Below are positions 26,747 to 33,956 of a DNA stretch of 64,000 nucleotides, one piece after another. Source of the stretch: Geodermatophilus nigrescens (GTDB lineage Bacteria; Actinomycetota; Actinomycetes; Mycobacteriales; Geodermatophilaceae); the NCBI RefSeq assembly GCF_900129495.1, contig NZ_FQVX01000001.1, positions 1,364,001 through 1,428,000 of the forward strand, in the 5' to 3' direction. The notes below the pieces were generated by a model that did not search any database, had not been told where the DNA came from, and saw only the letters and a list, made by a program, of their open reading frames with translations. Each line of letters opens with the position of its first letter. Within the stretch, counting starts at the first letter, position 1. A program made the translations under genes and the position numbers.

Positions 26747-27778
26747 CTAGCCGACCTCGCGGAAGACCAGCCCGTCGGCGCGCGCCAGCCGCGACGGCGC
26801 CGGCCGGGCGGGCGCCGCGTCCCCGCCCGCGAGCAGCGCGGCCGCGGTGCGGACGCCGTCGTGCACGCCGCGGGCGTAGGCGCAGACCACCGGCGCCGAC
26901 GGGCCGGCGCGCGCGGCGAGCCGCTCCTGCAGGTCGAGCTGGCCCTCGTCGCCGGTGCCGTCGGCCGCGGCGAACGACGGCATGCAGGCGTAGAGCTCGC
27001 CGGTGCCGTCGCCGCCCACGGCGTAGAGGCCGTTCTCCTCCAGCGCGCCGGACAGCCGCACCACCCGCCGGTCGAGCCCGGCGCGTGCGAAGGCGCGGTT
27101 GAACGCCACGAGGTCGCGGCCGACGAGGCTGAGCAGGACGGCGTCGGCCCGGGTGCGGCGCACCAGGTCCAGTGCCGGGCCCGGGTCGGTCGGGCCGAAG
27201 GGGACCAGCCGCTCGCCGACCACCTCGGCGCCGAGGTCGGCGAGCACGGCGCGGGCGGCGCGGTGCACGGCCTGCGGCCACACGTAGTCGGTGCCGAGCA
27301 GGACCCAGCGCCGCGCCCGGCGGGAGCGCACCAGCCAGGCGAGCGCGGCGGCGTGCTGGGCGAGCGGGGACGAGCCGATGCGCAGCACGCCGGGCCGCGA
27401 CCGGCCGCCCTCGTGGGGCGGGGTGAACACGTACCCGGCCCGGCCGGCCAGCGCCGCGGCGACGGCCCGGGAGACGTCGCTGGTCGAGAAGCCGACGAAG
27501 ACGTCGACGGCGCCGGCCGCGTGCAGGGCCGCGACGTCGGCCGCGACCTCCGCGGGGCGCCGGCCGGCGTCGACGGTGACCAGCTCGACGGCGCGCCCGC
27601 GCACCCCGCCGGCGTCGTTGAGCTCGTCGGCGGCGAGGCCCGCGAGGTCGAGCGCGGAGGGCGCCGTCATCGCCAGCGGGCCGGAGAGCGGGACGGCCAG
27701 GCCGACGCGCACGACACCGGGGGAGCGGCCGGTGACCGCGGCCTCCCAGGCGTCGATCGGGACGGTCGGTCCGGGCAC
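26747..27778 (-). CDS. AmiC-like cytoplasmic amide-binding sensor (periplasmic-binding-protein fold)
   Basis: 343 residues of the Peripla_BP_6 fold: RVGLAVPLSGPLAMTAPSALDLAGLAADELND, VDVFVGFSTSDVSRAVAAAL, then RWVLLGTDYVWPQAVHRAA and VVRLSGALEENGLYAVGG. There is no signal peptide or lipobox; conservation starts within a dozen residues of the GTG. That matches AmiC of Pseudomonas, a soluble intracellular amide sensor, rather than an ABC transporter binding protein. No ABC permease or ATPase genes are adjacent. With acetamidase and permease downstream and a MarR gene 21 bp away in the opposite direction, it probably reports amide availability to a regulator. Confidence 0.82.
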   Translation of the reverse strand: MPGPTVPIDAWEAAVTGRSPGVVRVGLAVPLSGPLAMTAPSALDLAGLAADELNDAGGVRGRAVELVTVDAGRRPAEVAADVAALHAAGAVDVFVGFSTSDVSRAVAAALAGRAGYVFTPPHEGGRSRPGVLRIGSSPLAQHAAALAWLVRSRRARRWVLLGTDYVWPQAVHRAARAVLADLGAEVVGERLVPFGPTDPGPALDLVRRTRADAVLLSLVGRDLVAFNRAFARAGLDRRVVRLSGALEENGLYAVGGDGTGELYACMPSFAAADGTGDEGQLDLQERLAARAGPSAPVVCAYARGVHDGVRTAAALLAGGDAAPARPAPSRLARADGLVFREVG

Positions 27779-27799
27779 TCCCTGAGTATGGTGCGGTCC

Positions 27800-28270
27800 A
27801 TGCCGGTCGAGCAGCAAGCCCCGGGGTCCCCCGTGCCGCCGGCGACCGCGCCGTCGCTGGTCGAGCTGCTCGCCGTCGTCAGCCGGAGGGTGGCCCGCGG
27901 GGTGGGGGCGGTGCTCGCCGAGGACGGCGCCACGCTCGACACCTACCGCCTGCTGCGGGCGCTCGGCGCGGGCCCCGGCCGGACGATGACCGAGCTGTGC
28001 GCCGCGCTGGCCGTGCCGGCGGCCACCGCCACCCGGCTGGTCGACGGCCTCACCGACGCCGCGCTGGCCTACCGGCTGCCCGACCCCGACGACGGCCGGC
28101 GGGTGCGCGTGCACCTGTCCGCGCGCGGGCGGACGCGGCTGGACCGGCTCGAGGCGCTGGTGGCCGCGCACGAGGCGGCGCTGGCCGCCGAGCTCGGCGC
28201 CGGGCGGGTGGCCGCGCTGACCGCCGCGCTCACCGACCTGGCGACCCCGCCGGAGCCCGCGGGGTCCTGA
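27800..28270 (+). CDS. MarR-family regulator of the amidase locus
   Basis: 156 residues (ATG 27800) or 160 from ATG 27788. A winged HTH is present: TLDTYRLLRALGAGPGRTMT, LCAALAVPAATATRLVDGLT, then the wing RLPDPDDGRRVRVHLSARGRTRLDRLE, typical of MarR. The flanking helices form the dimer interface. TATGGT 7 nt upstream of ATG 27800 suggests a leaderless transcript. It is divergent from the AmiC-like gene. From memory, the Mycobacterium smegmatis inducible acetamidase is also controlled by AmiC and a MarR-like AmiA, so this may be an analogous switch. Confidence 0.82.
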   Translation: MPVEQQAPGSPVPPATAPSLVELLAVVSRRVARGVGAVLAEDGATLDTYRLLRALGAGPGRTMTELCAALAVPAATATRLVDGLTDAALAYRLPDPDDGRRVRVHLSARGRTRLDRLEALVAAHEAALAAELGAGRVAALTAALTDLATPPEPAGS

Positions 28271-28294
28271 CCGCGGGATCCGGACCGGCGGAGC

Positions 28295-28600
28295 TCACTC
28301 CGCCGGCGGGAGGACGCGGGGGACGAACACCTCGTCGATCGGGCGCGGGCCGACGTACTGCCGGCACGTGCAGGGCACCCACGTGTGGCCGGCCCAGCGC
28401 CCGCGCTTGTCGTAGGCGTCGCGGCGCAGCTCGGCGTAGCAGGTGTTGGTCTCGGTGTCGTGCTGGCTCAGCGTGTGGCCGCAGCCGCAGACCGGCTGCG
28501 GGTTGGCCGGGGGAGCCGGCGGCCGGCGCCGCCCGACCCGGCCCGCCAGGAACCCGGCGGCCAGCAACGCCGCACCGACCACCAGGCTGACTGGTTCCAC
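28295..28600 (-). CDS. small single-pass membrane protein with Cys-rich cytosolic tail
   Basis: 101 residues. The N-terminus EPVSLVVGAALLAAGFLAG is a membrane anchor followed by Arg-rich RVGRRRPP. The soluble part has six Cys in three patches (VCGCGHTLSQHD, NTCYAELRRDAY, WVPCTCRQYVGPRP), suggesting a small metal site. GTG start with GGAGGAGA upstream, so translation is likely. The CGCGH...H arrangement recurs in actinobacterial proteins of unknown role as I remember. Function unknown. Confidence 0.65.
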   Translation of the reverse strand: MEPVSLVVGAALLAAGFLAGRVGRRRPPAPPANPQPVCGCGHTLSQHDTETNTCYAELRRDAYDKRGRWAGHTWVPCTCRQYVGPRPIDEVFVPRVLPPAE

Positions 28601-28672
28601 CGCTGATCTCCTCCCACCGCGAACGTCCTCCCGACGGTAACGCCGGGCGCGCGGCCGGGGTGCCGGAGGAGC

Positions 28673-29251
28673 TCAGGCCTCGTGCCGGCCCCGCCCGCTC
28701 ACCGCGTCGCGCAGGTGGTCGACGAGCGCCGCCACCGGGCCCAGCGCCGTCCGGATGCCGCCCTCGTTGGGCACCAGCGGGTGCGGCCGGGTGGGGGAGA
28801 TGGCCTTGATGCGCTCCACCTGCTCGGCCATCCGGACCAGCTCGGCGTGGTCGAAGCGGGCCTTGAGCTCGGTGAACATGCGGCCCTCCTCGTGCTCGAC
28901 GTGCTCCCGGATCTCGGTGATCAGCGAGCGGATGCCGGCGTCGTACTGCGGGTCGGCGGGGTCGAGCCGCTCGAGCTGCTTCATGGTGTGCTCGGCCTGG
29001 TCGTGCTCGTGCTTGGAGCGCTCGGCCTCCTCGGCGTCGACCTCGGCCTCCACCCGCGGGTAGACCTGCGTCTCCTCGGCCACCGAGTGCTTGACCAGGC
29101 CGATGCTCACCTCGTCGACGAGGGCGCGCTTGCGCTCGAGGTCGGCGGGGTCGGTGCTCCCCAGGAGCTGCTCGAGCTCGCGGAAGATGCGGTCGAACTC
29201 GCGGTGGTCGGCGCTGAGCAGTTCCACCACGTCGCGCTGGGTCTCGGTCAC
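28673..29251 (-). CDS. hemerythrin-domain protein
   Basis: 192 residues. The four-helix metal-binding pattern is visible: ADHREFDRIFRELEQLL, GLVKHSVAEETQVYPRVE, SKHEHDQAEHTMKQLERL and EIREHVEHEEGRMFTELK. These place the His and Glu ligands expected for a di-iron hemerythrin/HHE site. The C-terminal 50 residues are a less conserved extension. GTG 29251 was chosen because conservation begins there; GTG 29284 is an alternative. It is soluble and may sense or store O2, NO or iron. Monocistronic. Confidence 0.88.
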   Translation of the reverse strand: MTETQRDVVELLSADHREFDRIFRELEQLLGSTDPADLERKRALVDEVSIGLVKHSVAEETQVYPRVEAEVDAEEAERSKHEHDQAEHTMKQLERLDPADPQYDAGIRSLITEIREHVEHEEGRMFTELKARFDHAELVRMAEQVERIKAISPTRPHPLVPNEGGIRTALGPVAALVDHLRDAVSGRGRHEA

Positions 29252-29339
29252 CCCCTGTCGGTTCCCGCGCCGGGACGGCGGCACACGCTCACCCGGACGG
29301 CGGGTTTCGGACGGTTGTGGCGCGGGGCACAGCAGGGAC

Positions 29340-29609
29340 GTGGAGTCCTACGCGGTCGGGTTCGCGCGCCCGGACCGGTGGTCGCAGAATAGCCAGGGGT
29401 CAGCGCGGACCCCGTGGCACGCCGTACCCGCGCTCCGTCCGCTCCGCGAGCTGGACGGCGAGGTGGAGCTCGCGCTGTGCGGCGCGATCACCCAGATCTG
29501 GGGCGGGCAGCAGTGGAGCCGCGTCGGGGCCGGCCGCACCGGCTGCGCCGAGTGCCGCCGGTTGTCCGGACTCGCCTTCGAGGTCGCGCAGCTCAGCCGC
29601 GCCGGGTGA
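29340..29609 (+). CDS. small protein with CxxC pair, unknown function
   Basis: 89 residues from GTG 29340 (GGGA upstream). The segment VGAGRTGCAECRRLSGL carries a CxxC pair near the C-terminus, and GEVELALCGAITQIWGG is the middle. There is no membrane segment. It lies between hemerythrin and acyl-CoA dehydrogenase genes, both pointing away or toward it. I do not recognise a family; similar short proteins occur in related actinobacteria as far as I recall. Length and codon bias in frame make it likely real. Confidence 0.55.
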   Translation: MESYAVGFARPDRWSQNSQGSARTPWHAVPALRPLRELDGEVELALCGAITQIWGGQQWSRVGAGRTGCAECRRLSGLAFEVAQLSRAG

Positions 29610-29624
29610 CGGGCCGGGTGATGG

Positions 29625-30806
29625 TCAGCGGCGCCGGCCGCTGATCGCCGACAGGCCGGTGATCTCCCGGCCGACGATGAGCGCCTGCACGTGGTCGGTG
29701 CCCTCGAAGGTGTAGATCGCCTCGATGTCGGCGTGGTGCCGCGCGATGTGGTGCTGCAGCAGGATGCCGTCGCCGCCGAAGAGGTCGCGGGCGTCCGCCA
29801 CGATCTGCCGCGCCGTCGCGCAGCAGTGCCGCTTGGCCAGCGACGCCATGGCCGCCGTCATCCGGCCGGCGTCGGCCAGGCTGGACAGCCGCCAGCACAT
29901 CAGCTGCATGTTCGTGATCTCGGCCAGCATCGTGGCGAGCTTCTCCTGCACCAGCTGGTAGCCGGCGATCGGCTGCCCGAACTGCTCGCGGCCCAGGCAG
30001 TGCGCCAGCGCCAGCTCGTAGGCGGCCATCGCCACGCCCAGCGCCCGCCAGGCGACGGTGTAGCGGGTGCGGTCGAGGATGGTGGAGACGTCCTTGAACG
30101 ACCGGCAGTTCTCCAGCTTGTTCTCCGCCGGCACGCGGGCGCCCTCGAGGGTGATCTCCGCCTGCCACACCGCCCGCAGCGCCGTCTTGCCGGTCATCAC
30201 CGTCGCGGTGAAGCCGGGCGTGCCCTTCTCGACGACGTAGCCGCCGACCTGACCGTCCTCGTCGCGCGCCCAGATGAGCACGTAGTCGGCGATCGACCCG
30301 TTGCCGATCCACTTCTTCTGCCCGTCGAGGACGAAGACGTCGCCGTCGCGGCGGGCGGTGGTCTCCAGGGCGACGGCGTCGCTGCCGTGCCGCGGCTCGG
30401 TCAGTCCGAACGCGCCGATCTTCTCCATGCGCGCCATCTCCGGCAGGAACCGCTCGCGCTGCTCCTCCGAGCCCAGCAGCGCGATCGACTGCATGGCGAG
30501 GAAGCTGTGCACCCCGTTGAAGGTGCCGATGCTGCCGTCGGCGCGGGCGAGCTCGGCGGCGACCAGCCCGGCGGCGACCGCGCTCATCCCCGGCGAGCCG
30601 TAGCCCTGCACCGTGCCGCCGGCGATGCCGAGCTGCGCGAACCCGGGCACGAGCTCGAAGGGGAACTCCGCGCGCTCCCAGTAGTCGTTGATGCGCGGGG
30701 TGACCTCCTTGGCGCACCAGTCCGCCACCCGGTCGCGGATCTCGAGCTCCTCGGGCGCCAGCAGCTCGTCGAGGGCGTAGAAGTCGGTGCGCTCGGTCTC
30801 GGCCAC
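29625..30806 (-). CDS. acyl-CoA dehydrogenase, glutaryl-CoA dehydrogenase-like
   Basis: 393 residues, the usual ACAD size. Landmarks: QGYGSPGMSAVAAGLVAAELAR, KIGAFGLTEPRHGSDAVALETTA, LDGQKKWIGNGSIADYVLIWA, and the catalytic-base Glu in YTFEGTDHVQALIVGREITGL, the position used by glutaryl-CoA dehydrogenases. FAD-dependent oxidation of an acyl-CoA, probably glutaryl-CoA or a short branched acyl-CoA. GTG start at 30806 with TAGCGT 6 nt upstream and no Shine-Dalgarno, so it is likely leaderless. It stands alone; no electron-transfer flavoprotein gene is next to it. Confidence 0.9.
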   Translation of the reverse strand: MAETERTDFYALDELLAPEELEIRDRVADWCAKEVTPRINDYWERAEFPFELVPGFAQLGIAGGTVQGYGSPGMSAVAAGLVAAELARADGSIGTFNGVHSFLAMQSIALLGSEEQRERFLPEMARMEKIGAFGLTEPRHGSDAVALETTARRDGDVFVLDGQKKWIGNGSIADYVLIWARDEDGQVGGYVVEKGTPGFTATVMTGKTALRAVWQAEITLEGARVPAENKLENCRSFKDVSTILDRTRYTVAWRALGVAMAAYELALAHCLGREQFGQPIAGYQLVQEKLATMLAEITNMQLMCWRLSSLADAGRMTAAMASLAKRHCCATARQIVADARDLFGGDGILLQHHIARHHADIEAIYTFEGTDHVQALIVGREITGLSAISGRRR

Positions 30807-30861
30807 GCACCGACGCTACGCGCGGGCCGGCGTCGCCGCCGGTCGTGCGGACGGTGCCGGG

Positions 30862-31368
30862 TCAGGCTCCCAGGAGGCCGCGCACGTAGGCCGCCTGGCC
30901 CACGTGCTGCAGGTCGTCGGACAGGACGCTGACCAGCCGGACGCCGAGGGTCACCGGCGGGTCCCAGCGCTCGTCGACGACGCGGTCGAGGTCCTCGTCG
31001 GTCAGCCCGCCGAGGTACTCGGCGCTGCGGGCGGCGACGGCGTCGGCGTACTCGAGCAGCAGGTCCGCGGACGGCACCCGCAGCGCCTCGACCTCCAGGC
31101 TGCTCATCCCGTAGCCGGTGGCGGTGTCGTCGGCGGGGCGGCCGAAGCGGGCGGCGAACCCCTGCGCGGTGTAGACCTGCTCGCTGCCGGCGACCTCGGC
31201 GACGTGGTCGTCCTGCACGCGCAGCAGGTGCCATGCCAGCCAGCCGATCGGGTTGGCGTCGGGCGCGACGCGCGCGGCGAGCTGCTCGGGGGTGAGGCCC
31301 TCGACGGCGGCGTGCAGCGTCTCGCCGATCTGGGAGTAGGCGTACGTGAGGAGGTCGCGGGTGCGCAT
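30862..31368 (-). CDS. DinB-like (DUF664/mycothiol-dependent) metal-binding protein
   Basis: 168 residues, four-helix bundle. The first helix is RTRDLLTYAYSQIGETLHAAVEGLTPEQL; metal-ligand His residues are probably in GWLAWHLLRVQDDHV and in LQHVGQAAYVRGLL, the DinB_2 pattern. Members transfer mycothiol or bacillithiol, or are of unknown role. ATG start at 31368, with a TAGCGG element 8 nt before it. It is divergent from the potassium-channel gene. Substrate unknown. Confidence 0.78.
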   Translation of the reverse strand: MRTRDLLTYAYSQIGETLHAAVEGLTPEQLAARVAPDANPIGWLAWHLLRVQDDHVAEVAGSEQVYTAQGFAARFGRPADDTATGYGMSSLEVEALRVPSADLLLEYADAVAARSAEYLGGLTDEDLDRVVDERWDPPVTLGVRLVSVLSDDLQHVGQAAYVRGLLGA

Positions 31369-31460
31369 GGCGCCCCGCTACCCGTCCCGCTCGCGGGGGA
31401 CGCCTGTCGCCGCGGCGGAACGGTAGGTTGCGGTGTCCGCCGCGCCGTCGAGGAGCCCCG

Positions 31461-32492
31461 TTGCCGTTCTTCCTGCACCGGCTGCTGCGCTTCGCCCGCA
31501 TCCGGCTGCCGGGCTGGCGCCTGCCGCTGGCCGTGGCGCTCGCCGTCTTCCTCACCAGCTGGGGGCTGATGGCGCTGGCCGAGCCGGCGGGCAGCGAGCT
31601 CGTCGCCCCGGGCAACTACTGGTGGTACTTCGTCGTCACCGCCGCCACCGTCGGCTACGGCGACTTCTTCCCGGAGACCCTCGCCGGCCACGCCGTCGGG
31701 GCGTACGTGATCGTCGGCGGGATCGTCACGCTGACGCTGCTGTTCACCGAGCTGGCCACCGCCCTGCAGAACGCGCGGGGCAAGCGTCTGAGAGGGGTGG
31801 TGGCCCTGGACCTCCGGGACCACGTCGTCGTCCTGGGCTACACCGCGGGCCGGACCGAGCGGATCGTCGCCGAGCTGACCGTCGAGCCGGGTACGCAGGT
31901 CGTGCTCTGCGCCCACGACGACGTGCCGGGCAACCCGATGCCCGAGCAGCCGGCCGTCTCCTTCGTCCGCGGCGACCTCACCCGCGCCGACGTGATGGAG
32001 CGCGCCTGCGTCGCCCGCGCCCGCACCGCCGTCATCGACGGCCGCGACGACAACGAGACGCTGGCGATCGCCGTCGCCGTCGACCACGCCAACCCGGGCG
32101 TGCACATGGTCGCCGCGGTGCGCGACCTCAGCCGGCGCGAGACCCTGCGCTACGTCAACCCCGGCGTGCAGGTGGTGCAGTGGCACATGCCGTTCCTGCT
32201 GTCGGAGGAGGCGGCCGACCCGGGGCTCACCCAGGTCTACAACGAGCTGATGACCGCCGGCGGGCACGGCAACACCTACTCGGTGCCCGTGCCGGCGGGG
32301 TGCCGGCACCGCAGCTTCGGCGACGTCCAGACCGCCTTCGGCCGCGAGCACGGCGCCACCGTGCTGGCCATCCGCACGGGCGAGGGCCTGCTGGTCAGCC
32401 CCGCCTGGGACACCCCGCTGCCGGAGGGCGCGACGCTGTACTACGTGGCGGCCAGCCGCCTGGACCCCGCGCGGCTGCTGCAGCGCGCCTGA
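31461..32492 (+). CDS. two-TM potassium channel with RCK/TrkA-N domain
   Basis: 343 residues from TTG 31461, chosen because GAGGAG lies 6 nt upstream. TM1 is about residues 22-41, the pore helix and filter TVGYGD at 63-68 (WWYFVVTAATVGYGDFFPET), TM2 about 76-97. The cytosolic RCK domain starts at LDLRDHVVVLGYTAGRTERIV with the Rossmann dinucleotide loop (GYTAGRTE), then FVRGDLTRADVMERA. It forms a tetrameric K+ channel gated by nucleotide or ion binding, in the plasma membrane. Convergent with the kinase gene (1-bp gap). Confidence 0.92.
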   Translation: MPFFLHRLLRFARIRLPGWRLPLAVALAVFLTSWGLMALAEPAGSELVAPGNYWWYFVVTAATVGYGDFFPETLAGHAVGAYVIVGGIVTLTLLFTELATALQNARGKRLRGVVALDLRDHVVVLGYTAGRTERIVAELTVEPGTQVVLCAHDDVPGNPMPEQPAVSFVRGDLTRADVMERACVARARTAVIDGRDDNETLAIAVAVDHANPGVHMVAAVRDLSRRETLRYVNPGVQVVQWHMPFLLSEEAADPGLTQVYNELMTAGGHGNTYSVPVPAGCRHRSFGDVQTAFGREHGATVLAIRTGEGLLVSPAWDTPLPEGATLYYVAASRLDPARLLQRA

Positions 32493-32493
32493 C

Positions 32494-33735
32494 TCACCAG
32501 ACGCCGAACGCCGCCGCCAGCAGCGCCACGGCCCCGCCCAGGGCGGCGAGCACCGCGAGGACGGCGAGCACCACCGGGACGACGACCCAGCGGCGCTTGA
32601 ACCGGCGGCGGCGCGCGGCCGGCCGCGGGGGTGCGGCCACCGGCGGCGGCGGAGGGGCCGGTCGCGGGGGAGCCGGTCGTGAGGGAGGCGGGGCGGCCGC
32701 GCGGGCCTGTTTCTCCGCCCTGCGCTCGCGGCGCTTGTCGGCGAGGTGGCGGGCCTGGTCGCGGGCGTCGCGGGCCACAGTGCCGATGACCGAGGCGAGC
32801 GCCCGCAGGTCGTCGACGTCGAAGCGCTCCACCTGCCCGCCGAGCGAGGGCGCGTCGCCGCGCGGCGGGCCGTCGGCGGCCGGCGGCGACCAGGCCTGCT
32901 GCGGCCCGGCCTCCTCAGCCGCCCGGCGCAGCGCCGTCCGGGTGCGCGCGACGTCCCACCGCTCGGCGACGTCGCGGGTGAGCAGGCCCTCGAGCACCGG
33001 GCCCAGCGGCCCGGCCAGCCGGGGCGGCTCGGGGTCCTCGTGGACGACGGCGAACAGCGTCGCCATCGGCTCGGGCCGGTCGAAGGCCAGCCGCCCCTCG
33101 ACGGCGGTGTAGAGCGTGGCGCCCAGCGACCACAGGTCGACGGCGGGGCCCGGCTCCTCGCCGCGTGCGCGCTCCGGCGACATGTAGGCCGGCGACCCGA
33201 GGATCGCGCCCGAGGTGGTGATCGAGGGGTTGCCGGTGGCCGTGGCGATGCCGAAGTCGGTGAGGTGGGCGGCGCAGTCGGCGCCGACGAGCACGTTGGC
33301 CGGCTTCACGTCGCGGTGCACGATCCCGGCGGCGTGCGCGGCCTCCAGCGCCTCGAGCACGTCGAGGCCGATCCGCGCGACGGTGGGCCAGGGCAGCGGG
33401 CCCGAGCGCTGCACGACCTCCTGCAGGCTGCGGGCGTCGACGTGCTCCATGACCAGCCAGGGCCGGCCGTCCTCCTCGACGACGTCGTAGAGCGTGGTCA
33501 CGTTCGGGTGCAGCAGCCGCGCCGCGGTGCGGGCCTCCCGCAGGGTGCGCGAGCGCAGCGCCTCGCGCTCGTCGTCGCTGAGGTGCGTGGGGAACACGAC
33601 CTCCTTGAGGGCGACGGGCCGGCCCAGCACCTCGTCGGTGGCGCGCCAGACGACGCCCATCCCCCCGCGGCCGATCACCTCGGTGACGGTGTAGCGACCG
33701 GCGACCAGCCGTCCGGTACCCGCTTCGGCGGACAT
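32494..33735 (-). CDS. PknB-type Ser/Thr protein kinase, membrane anchored
   Basis: 413 residues. Kinase domain: Gly loop IGRGGMGVVW (21-30), catalytic Lys44 in VALKE, HRDVKPANV at 140-148, DFG at 160-162, and GSPAYMSPERA in the activation loop. A long linker is rich in Pro and Arg (about 325-380), followed by a single C-terminal TM near 385-410, so the kinase is cytosolic and anchored at its C-terminus, the reverse of classical PknB with external PASTA repeats. No extracellular sensor domain is present. Substrates unknown. ATG start at 33735. Confidence 0.93.
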   Translation of the reverse strand: MSAEAGTGRLVAGRYTVTEVIGRGGMGVVWRATDEVLGRPVALKEVVFPTHLSDDEREALRSRTLREARTAARLLHPNVTTLYDVVEEDGRPWLVMEHVDARSLQEVVQRSGPLPWPTVARIGLDVLEALEAAHAAGIVHRDVKPANVLVGADCAAHLTDFGIATATGNPSITTSGAILGSPAYMSPERARGEEPGPAVDLWSLGATLYTAVEGRLAFDRPEPMATLFAVVHEDPEPPRLAGPLGPVLEGLLTRDVAERWDVARTRTALRRAAEEAGPQQAWSPPAADGPPRGDAPSLGGQVERFDVDDLRALASVIGTVARDARDQARHLADKRRERRAEKQARAAAPPPSRPAPPRPAPPPPPVAAPPRPAARRRRFKRRWVVVPVVLAVLAVLAALGGAVALLAAAFGVW

Positions 33736-33775
33736 GCGGGGGACAGTACGCCCGGGGTCGTGCCCGCGTCCCGGC

Positions 33776-33904
33776 TCAGGCCGGGTTCGCGGGCTCTTCC
33801 GGGTCGCTCTTGGCCTCGAGGTCCGCGGCGACCTCCGGCGTCTCCATCTCCAGCGCGATGTCGCGCGGCTGCGGGGTCTCCGGGTCGGGCTGCGGCGTCG
33901 TCAT
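33776..33904 (-). CDS. small acidic peptide (42 aa), unknown
   Basis: 42 residues beginning MTTPQPDPETPQPRDIALE and ending SDPEEPANPA, strongly acidic and Pro-rich, with no hydrophobic segment. It lies between the kinase start and the acyl-CoA carboxylase start and would share their divergent gap. The ATG has only a weak ribosome site (CAGG). The strict frame and lack of stop codons support it modestly. Similar 40-residue acidic proteins are annotated in related actinobacteria, but function is unknown. Confidence 0.4.
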   Translation of the reverse strand: MTTPQPDPETPQPRDIALEMETPEVAADLEAKSDPEEPANPA

Positions 33905-33956
33905 GCCTGCAGCCTGCCCCGGATCGCGGCCGCCCGCTCCCTAGACTCCCGCGACC

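Noticed and set aside
26747-27778. ABC transporter substrate-binding protein
   Set aside because: No signal peptide or lipobox and no ABC permease or ATPase nearby; an intracellular AmiC-type sensor fits better.
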